A stretch of 64,000 bases of DNA from Humulus lupulus (taxonomy: Eukaryota; Streptophyta; Magnoliopsida; Rosales; Cannabaceae). The stretch's first letter is position 1. Each line of letters begins with the position of its first letter. Below the pieces are notes generated by a model. It searched no databases, was not told the origin of the DNA, and was given only the letters and a program-made list of their open reading frames with translations. Position numbers and translations under genes: made by a program. Below are positions 57,848 to 64,000 of this stretch, piece by piece. The stretch is taken from the NCBI RefSeq assembly GCF_963169125.1, contig NC_084795.1:139489701-139553700 (forward strand). The letters run 5' to 3'.

Positions 57848-58466
57848 TGGGACAAAGTAAAAGATATACAAGATATGGAGACTGCTCTTAAAGAATTAAT
57901 GGTAGTGTAATTACCTTTCTTTCAAACACTTACCTTTGTAACTGATTTGAGCTCTGCAGGATCAAGCTTCTTGCCGGCTTAAAGAAATAAAAGGTCTTCA
58001 TGAAGAGAGAGTACATATATTGCAGCAGTTATCTAACTTGCAGGTCACTTTAATGTATAACTAGTCTTTTGTGTGTGCTGGTTTTATTACTTTAAAATAT
58101 CATTTCACTAATGCTAACTCTTCTCGCAAATGGACAGAGAAAATTGAAGAATGTAGCATGTATTTCCTCTTCCCAAGCCTACCTCTTAGTGAGAGATCAA
58201 ATTGAAAAATCAAAATCTGAAGTTATTGAGTATCAGGCTTCGTATGAGAAACTTCAGGTTGCAACTGGTCGGTAGTTTATTTATGCCTTTTATCTGCCAT
58301 TTTTTGCTAAGATGTCATTCTGATGCTAAAAATAATGTTGTCATTGGAGATTGTAGGCTGAGAAGGATATTCTTGTCTTAAAGGAAAGGGAATTCAGTGT
58401 TAAAAGTGATGTCATTGATTTCCTTCGAAGATCTACTGCAATTGAGATTCATTGGTCAGGCTGCTG
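57848..58466 (+). pseudogene. Captured HUB2/BRE1-like E3 ligase exons
   Basis: Four exons with good splice sites stay in one frame: 57848-57901 (WDKVKDIQDMETALKELM), 57960-58043 (LKEIKGLHEERVHILQQL), 58138-58257 (ISSSQAYLLVRDQIEKSKSE) and 58357-58466 (EKDILVLKEREF...FLRRSTAIEI), then a stop. This coiled-coil sequence matches my memory of the central region of HISTONE MONOUBIQUITINATION 2 (plant BRE1), the E3 that ubiquitinates histone H2B. The RING finger at the C-terminus is absent. The preserved frame and splice sites suggest recent capture. Assignment is from recognition, not alignment. Confidence 0.75.
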
Positions 58467-59839
58467 AGATATAGAAATTGCAAACCATGGTATGTATTAT
58501 GTTTTTAGATTTGTATCTTTTAGATGGTCACCAGGTGGAGACTGGCCATCACTATTAATCTTTGGTTAATTTTATAAATGTCATGTCACATTAAATTTAT
58601 CCTTCTTAGTTCTAAGCAATGGAAACTGGTTCTATGTTTTTATATTCATTGATTCTTTTCAGTTGCGCAAAAAATCTGTCAAGTCTATGATGTTGTTTAA
58701 AACATCATCATATAGATCATTTAAAACTCCATGTATAGGAATAGAAAGAGTAAATAATGAAATGAAGAATTCTACCCAAGAGAAGGATGTGATTTCTAAC
58801 AAAGAAATAGGACAAGCTAAGTGGAGCTCTTATTTGCAGTAGTGTATGTTAGTCATGTGCCTTTAATTGGATTGCTAATTCAATATAGTGAATATTCAAT
58901 GCTTTCCCTTCAATCTAAGTTCCAGCTTATGTGCATGTGTGGTTTATTACTTGACACTAGCCATATATATATATAAATATATGTAAATGGTAATTTTGTT
59001 CCTGCTGAAGTTTCGTGTGTCAAGAATTTAAGATACCGTCTTTTCTTTTGTCAATTGTGATTATCTGGCTTAGTGCACGTAACAAATTGATCTTTGATTT
59101 AAACAAATTTACCTGCTCTGCTCCGCTTTTTTACTCTGGAAAAGGTGAAGTCCTGGAACAAATCACCATCATTATCATCTTTATCTTCTTGGATTTGCAT
59201 TTATTGTGCCATTAGATATGAAACACGCATTTTATTGATTTTTTCTCTTTTTTATTTCTATTTAATATGATAAAAATTTCCAAGTCTATACTTACTTTAC
59301 ATTTATTGAGAATGATATATTTGTTATCTTGATACATTTCACAAGCCTTGTTTTAAGTTGCATGTTTTGTTGCTTCAGTCGTTGTTTTGGATGGTAGTAC
59401 ATCTTGCTATACCCTGTTGTTTCGTCAAGTTTTGGAGTTATTACAAATTTAATTTAAACTTTATATGCTTACAGGTGGAAACTAGCTTAAGTCTTATGTT
59501 CTTAATCATAAAAGGACTTTTTTTTACAATGTGCAGGTATATTGAGATGATTTCTTTGGAGCAATTCTTGACAACATTTGTAGTTGAGGCCTTTAGAATG
59601 GAAGAATGTATTTCACTAATTTTTGTATACATTTCTTGTTTTGTATTTAGTGATAAAGGAATCTGAATTGGGCATAAATTATGTTGTAATATGATTTCTT
59701 AAGCCTAGACTAGTAGACTAAATATTGTAATTACATTTGAGTAATTAATAAAAATCTATTTATGTTACCTTATTTGGCTTCAACTTTCATATTTGTTTTC
59801 CTAGTTTTGTGTAAGTAAAAAAAGATTATGTTTCTCAAA
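58467..59839. other. CACTA interior, no clear gene
   Basis: It holds AT-rich DNA, a possible degraded continuation of the HUB2-like copy (58663-58840, SSYRSFKTPCIGIERV-like open stretch), and a repeat of 55765-55870 at 59213-59310. An open frame at 59358-59666 is Phe/Leu-rich with no domain. Confidence 0.4.
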
Positions 59840-60169
59840 GCTAATATAACACATGTGTTATACTAAAGTGTAGTATAACACAAAAAAAGTGTTATACTAA
59901 AGTGTAGTATAACACAAATTTATAAGTATTGAAATGTGTTATATAATCGACCATAAATAACATAATTAAACACTTATCTATTTATTAAAATAACATAGAA
60001 ATTGATTTATCGTTGACAGTATAATAACACATCTGTATAACAATGATAAAGTGTTATGTAAAGTACCCTGACCTACGATAACATAGTCGGTCTTAACACA
60101 TCAAAAAGTGTTATGGTATGTTTTGATAACACATTTTTGGTGTTATTAAAATCATTTTTTCTTGTAGTG
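59840..60169. repeat. Subterminal ataacac/gtgttat array of the CACTA element
   Basis: About fifteen copies of ataacac or its complement gtgttat in both orientations lie within 330 bp of the right end. They include the inverted pair gtgttatactaaagtgtagtataacac at 59855-59880 and 59889-59915. Subterminal arrays of this type are transposase-binding regions in characterised EnSpm elements; here the role is inferred. Confidence 0.75.
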
Positions 60170-60621
60170 ACTGCTCCATGCATCTCAACTTCATGAAGTA
60201 CACTGATCATGTTCAAAACATGCTCACGCACAGATTGACCTTTCTTCATCTTAGCATTCATGTAGGTTCTAGTAGCCTCATGACGGCTTTGATCAGATGG
60301 GCGCCCAAACATTTCCTTAAGAGATTCTAGTATCTCAAAAGAAGTTTCCATGGATTCATGCTTTGTTCGTAAGACATCACTCATGCTTACAAGCATATAA
60401 CACTTAGCTTTGTTGTTAAATTGAATCCATGCATCAAATTTGTCCCAAACATGTTTCGGGGCATTGACGCCAGGTTATTCAGGACATTCCTCATTTAGGA
60501 CAAACTTGTGGTTTTTGCTAACCAACAGCAGATTCATATTTGATTTCCATTTTATGAAGTTATCACCAATTAATTTTTCTTGTGCGATCAAAGCAGTGAT
60601 GGGATTTCCAGAGATAGACAT
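60170..60621 (-). pseudogene. copia gag, N-terminal part
   Basis: Start ATG at 60621 (MSISGNPITALIAQEKLIGD), then WKSNMNLLLVSKNHKFVL. A TAA at 60475 interrupts, and the frame resumes as VNAPKHVWDKF and the gag_pre/UBN2-like region (MFGRPSDQSRHEATR, HVLNMISVLHEVEMHGA) up to the CACTA insertion at 60169. It joins 50599 on the far side of the transposon. Confidence 0.85.
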
Positions 60622-62454
60622 ATTCTGAATAAAATAAAAAATACAAATATTATTATTATATTTAGAAAAATAAATATCAAAGTTTTCAGAAATTAAACGT
60701 GATGCATGAGCACAATTAAAACACATAAAATAAAGATTAATTTCCACGATAAATTTTTCTAACAATTAAAGTGCCGCCTTAGGGGTGGTCAAATTAATTT
60801 TAGAGAATTTATAAGACATTCTTTTCTTTATTGTTTAAAACTTAAAATAACTCTTTATTTTCTCTTTTAAACATTAAAGTACCGCTTAGTTTGGTCAAGT
60901 TATGATTATCCACTGCAAAAGCTTAATCATAGCTTTGTGAGTGTAACCCATTATTTCAGAGTTCATGACTTAACTTAGGACATGCCGCCTTAGGATCGGT
61001 CAAGCCTAAAATACATCATTAGTTCATATCTATGTAAGAAATACAACCTTGCTATTGATATGTCTAGACACCTTCCTTAGGGGGACGAAAACAAAGTCGT
61101 CGCGAGGCGCTATTCATATCTCACGGTGTTATATTAATAATGGAGACCACAGGTTATATTTGAGATATAAACCCTCTCCCACTCACTATTTTGAAATAAG
61201 TGTTTTTAACCTAATTAATTCCAAATTAATTATAACATCTTTAAACCTTATGAACATAATTAAAATTGGAAAGAAAGCGAGTTTCTAAGTCCATATCCAA
61301 TTTTAAATAACCAATCATGTTCATCTAAACTTTACTAAAAAAAACACTTTTAAAATAAAGTTTGTTTAAAGAAAATAAGTCATAAAGACTTAAAAATTGG
61401 TGTGATATTTTACCAAGTTTTCAAAATAAAACTAAGTAATTTACATGCAATTGATTTCGCAAAACAATTCATATAAACATATAGGACAATCCTAATAATC
61501 ATGTTTCTACTAATGAGATGCATGATTATGACTGTGTGGGTTTTTATGTGTGGCATAACATGCATGAACATGTTATCAATCACATTAAAATAATTATTTA
61601 AATAAATAAATAAACAATAAATGTTGAACCGGGTGCTTTTGGGTATTTCTAATTTTACAACCACTTTATAAAATTAAGAAATAAAATAAAACCACCCTGA
61701 TCTCCATCGAGCTTCTTTACTTTGCTGTCGGTAGGATATGTGTCATTGTTGGTCCAGAATAATAATAAGAAAACAATTTTCTAATTATTTTTTATTAATT
61801 AAAACAAACTTTTAAATAATCATTATTTTTATTTGTCTTTTTAATTAAAACAACTTTTAATTAAAATTAGAAACTGAAATAATTAAATAAAATTTGTTAT
61901 TTTTAAAATTAGATTTTTTAAAAAAATGTTTGTTAGGATAACAAAATTATCACATTATTTAAATATCAAATTTCTAATAGATAAGATATTTAACATTTTA
62001 AAATTGAAAAAAATAACAGAATAATTTCAGAAAAAATAAAAAAAAATTGGACCAGCAGGACGGGGACACGTGGCGTCAAACGGGGCTGCCGGGGTCGACA
62101 TGTAAGGAACCGTACGGACCCGTCCGTAAGACGTCCCGACAGCAGCTTGGAGGGCGGCCTCGGAGGAGCGGTGGCTGAATTCTGAATCTCGGACTCCGTT
62201 CTGACTTTTGTGTGATCAGAATTACAATTTTATGGTGTCAAAAACCAAATAAAATTATATAAATCCTATGCCCTTTAATGGCTTACACAATGATCTAATC
62301 ATAAACAAATCCTAACCCAAAAACACCATACAATTAACGATTCAACATTCCCATGCATTCAATCATATTAAGCCACCCATTCATTCATCAAAATAAATAA
62401 ATGCATAAAAGTAAACCCACACATATTCAATATATAAATATATATGTGAAGATG
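60622..62454 (-). other. Long untranslated leader of the copia element
   Basis: About 1.8 kb between PBS and gag start, AT-rich, with three occurrences of gccgcctta/ggtcaag words (60772, 60890, 60983) and a GC-rich island at 62050-62190 (ccgtacggacccgtccgtaag, an imperfect palindrome). No gene. Confidence 0.6.
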
Positions 62455-62466
62455 GCTCTGGTACCA
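62455..62466 (-). other. Primer-binding site of the copia element
   Basis: Minus strand TGGTACCAGAGC lies two bases inside the 5' LTR. It is one base from the usual initiator tRNA-Met site TGGTATCAGAGC. Confidence 0.85.
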
Positions 62467-62468
62467 TT

Positions 62469-64000
62469 TGTTGGTTTTTATTGATCAAATTAGAGATTAT
62501 GCGCAGCGGAACAACAATCAAATTGTTAATTTAATCCCACAAGATTTCTAGATCTACTTCTTCACATGCATATATATATTGAATCAAAGACATGAATAGA
62601 AATATTACCTCAGGTCCTTCCTTGCTGCTATATTTTTGTATGGTAAAATCCTTGAGATCTCACACCAAGATCTTCCAAAATGTTCTCAGCACACAAAGAA
62701 CGAGTGTGGGCTCGCTATACAAATAATAGGCAAAATATATTTATCAGATGTTCTCAACACATGAGATCTGATAAAGTTTGGACCTAGGTTTTGTGAAGAA
62801 CAGTGACTTTTGTATGTATCACTGTTCTCTTTCTCTGAGAGAGATTTCAAGATATTTTTCTATCCCTGAAAAGTTACGTTCTGAAAAAACTCATATCCTA
62901 TATTTAATATATCCTATATATTAAAATAAAATCTTAGTTATTTTAAACAATTTGAAAATAACTAATCAGTTATCAGATTTTTGTTTAAATAATAATATTT
63001 TAATCATATTACAATATCTTATTATTTATTTAATATTTAAATAACTAAAATCGTGGAACCAAGAAACTTTCTCAGTCTCTTATGCGTGTAGCACAGTGAC
63101 TGTGCACTGTGCTACACGTGTACCACATGCCAGTGATGGCATGCGATTTTTCCCAATTTTTTATTATTATTTAAATACCAAAAATCTCAAAAATAAATTA
63201 ATTCAAAATTAATTATATTTTTGTTAAATCAAATAATTAATTAATTAATTACACATAATTATACAATAATTATGTTTGATACATAGAAAAATATTTTACT
63301 TATCACATAAGTCCTTTTTGTCCATTTTTGTATTTACCTTTGTCAGTGTTTGTTTGAGCCATTTTGGGGACCATGGACCTGTAACATTAAACTCCAATAA
63401 ATTGAAACTAAATAATTAAACTCTTTAATTATAATAGTTAATTTATTAATTCAAATATTTCTCCACTATAAATTCAGAATTGCACTCTTTATGTTATAGA
63501 TATACTTTTACAGAAATCTTTTCTTAAGTCGTCCATTGATATAACCATCTTACAATAGTTCAACCCTCTAATTAATTAGTTCATAAATTAGAATGGAAGA
63601 ATTACCATTTTACCTTTCTAATTTACTTCTTATTCCTTATGTACCATTAATTCACTAGTGAATAATTAATCTATAATCTAATTATAGATTTGAGCTCAAA
63701 ATCATTCAGTTCCAGAATTAACCCTTAAGGGAACTAATATACGATCCGTTAGGAAAGATTAGATTTTGTATTGTTGATACATGTTCCCAGCCATGCATGA
63801 TATTAAATCTCCAAAACAAAAGTCATTAGCCTCATTCTTTGAAGATACCTTAACGAATGAATCAAAAGATTTAATAAACATGCACAGGAGTTCATGAACA
63901 CTCAGGATTTAGGTTGATCTATAAATGATCATCAGTTATGATATGAATTACAAGTCTTTATTGTTAAATGGTTTTTGGATAAAGACTTTAATTCATATCG
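62469..64000 (-). mobile_element. 5' LTR of the copia element (partial)
   Basis: Begins tgttggtttttattgatcaaa at the PBS side and aligns colinearly with 45171-46700. The window ends inside it. Differences from the 3' LTR are scattered substitutions and short indels. Confidence 0.9.

Larger units (their letters stand above)
50600..60169. mobile_element. Non-autonomous CACTA transposon carrying gene fragments
   Basis: Ends cactacaccaaat and (inverted) cactacaagaaaa are the EnSpm/CACTA terminal repeat. The 3-bp flank act on both sides (50597-50599, 60170-60172) is the expected target duplication, and the copia gag frame joins when the element is removed. Length is 9570 bp. I see no TNPD/TNPA transposase. 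Instead there are exon-like pieces of at least two, probably three, host genes on the plus strand, duplicated internal blocks, and a subterminal array of ataacac/gtgttat motifs at the right end. Confidence 0.9.
45171..64000 (-). mobile_element. Ty1/copia element, degenerate, extends beyond the window
   Basis: Minus-strand element with its 3' LTR at 45171-47061 and 5' LTR from 62469 past 64000. The order PBS, gag, PR, IN, RT, RNase H (integrase before RT) identifies Ty1/copia. It carries several stops and frameshifts, and its gag is split by a 9.6-kb CACTA-type transposon. The LTRs differ by a few percent by eye, so it is older than the Tekay-like element. Confidence 0.9.

Noticed and set aside
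59358..59666. 102-codon ORF in the CACTA element
   Set aside because: Hydrophobic, no domain, no splice support; not accepted as transposase.

Overview
This window is nuclear DNA from a flowering plant, almost certainly a eudicot. The evidence is the plant-type LTR retrotransposons, a five-exon type-A cytokinin response regulator, a CACTA transposon with the dicot-type end CACTACAAGAAAA, and captured plant gene exons. The style of the TGTAACG...CGTTACA LTRs reminds me of Cannabaceae (Cannabis/Humulus), but the sequence read alone does not prove that. No bacterial operon, CRISPR array, rRNA or tRNA gene was seen.

One intact-looking host gene is present: a type-A response regulator on the minus strand (32917-34074), whose five exons join in frame to 238 codons. 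Nearly everything else is nested mobile DNA, and target-site duplications and reading frames allow the order of insertion to be read.

1-20607: the deepest layer is a plus-strand Tat-type Ty3 element. Its 3' LTR is 19771-20607, and it carries an antisense gene of the 'putative gypsy type transposon' (Transposase_28) family, exons 5983-8117. Into it went (a) an older chromovirus whose pol 3' end and 3' LTR (3019-5493) are visible and which is itself split by a solo LTR at 63-2581; (b) a shortened solo LTR at 6220-7551; and (c) a minus-strand coding-free LTR element (LARD) at 9071-19275. The LARD holds a solo LTR (10896-13377), and its right LTR is split by a composite of further Tat pieces (15630-18994).

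20608-32000: a complete 9.3-kb Tekay-like chromovirus (21248-30522, TSD tttca) has nearly identical LTRs but disrupted gag-pol, and an intact 155-codon ORF of unknown function ahead of gag. It lies in a small inverted-repeat element. A large foldback hairpin repeat follows at 30636-31997.

32000-38000: the response regulator gene, its promoter, a Tourist-like MITE 0.7 kb upstream (34777-35524, TSD taa), and AT-rich DNA.

38000-64000: a second Tat element (LTR 38000-42884, PBS, degenerate gag). Its LTR is split by a solo LTR that carries a 1356-bp tandem duplication. Its gag is cut by a minus-strand Tat LTR at 44529, which is in turn cut at 45171 by a minus-strand Ty1/copia element running past the window end. 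The copia gag is split by a 9570-bp CACTA-type transposon (50600-60169, TSD act) carrying spliced exon fragments resembling an LRR receptor kinase, a CCCH zinc-finger protein and a BRE1/HUB2-type E3 ligase.

The strongest leads are the gene-capturing CACTA element; short GC-rich repeat modules that differ between related LTRs yet sit next to the same conserved flank; the antisense Transposase_28 gene with its own TATA box found in the same arrangement at two loci; the unknown 155-aa ORF; and the foldback repeat beside the response regulator gene.
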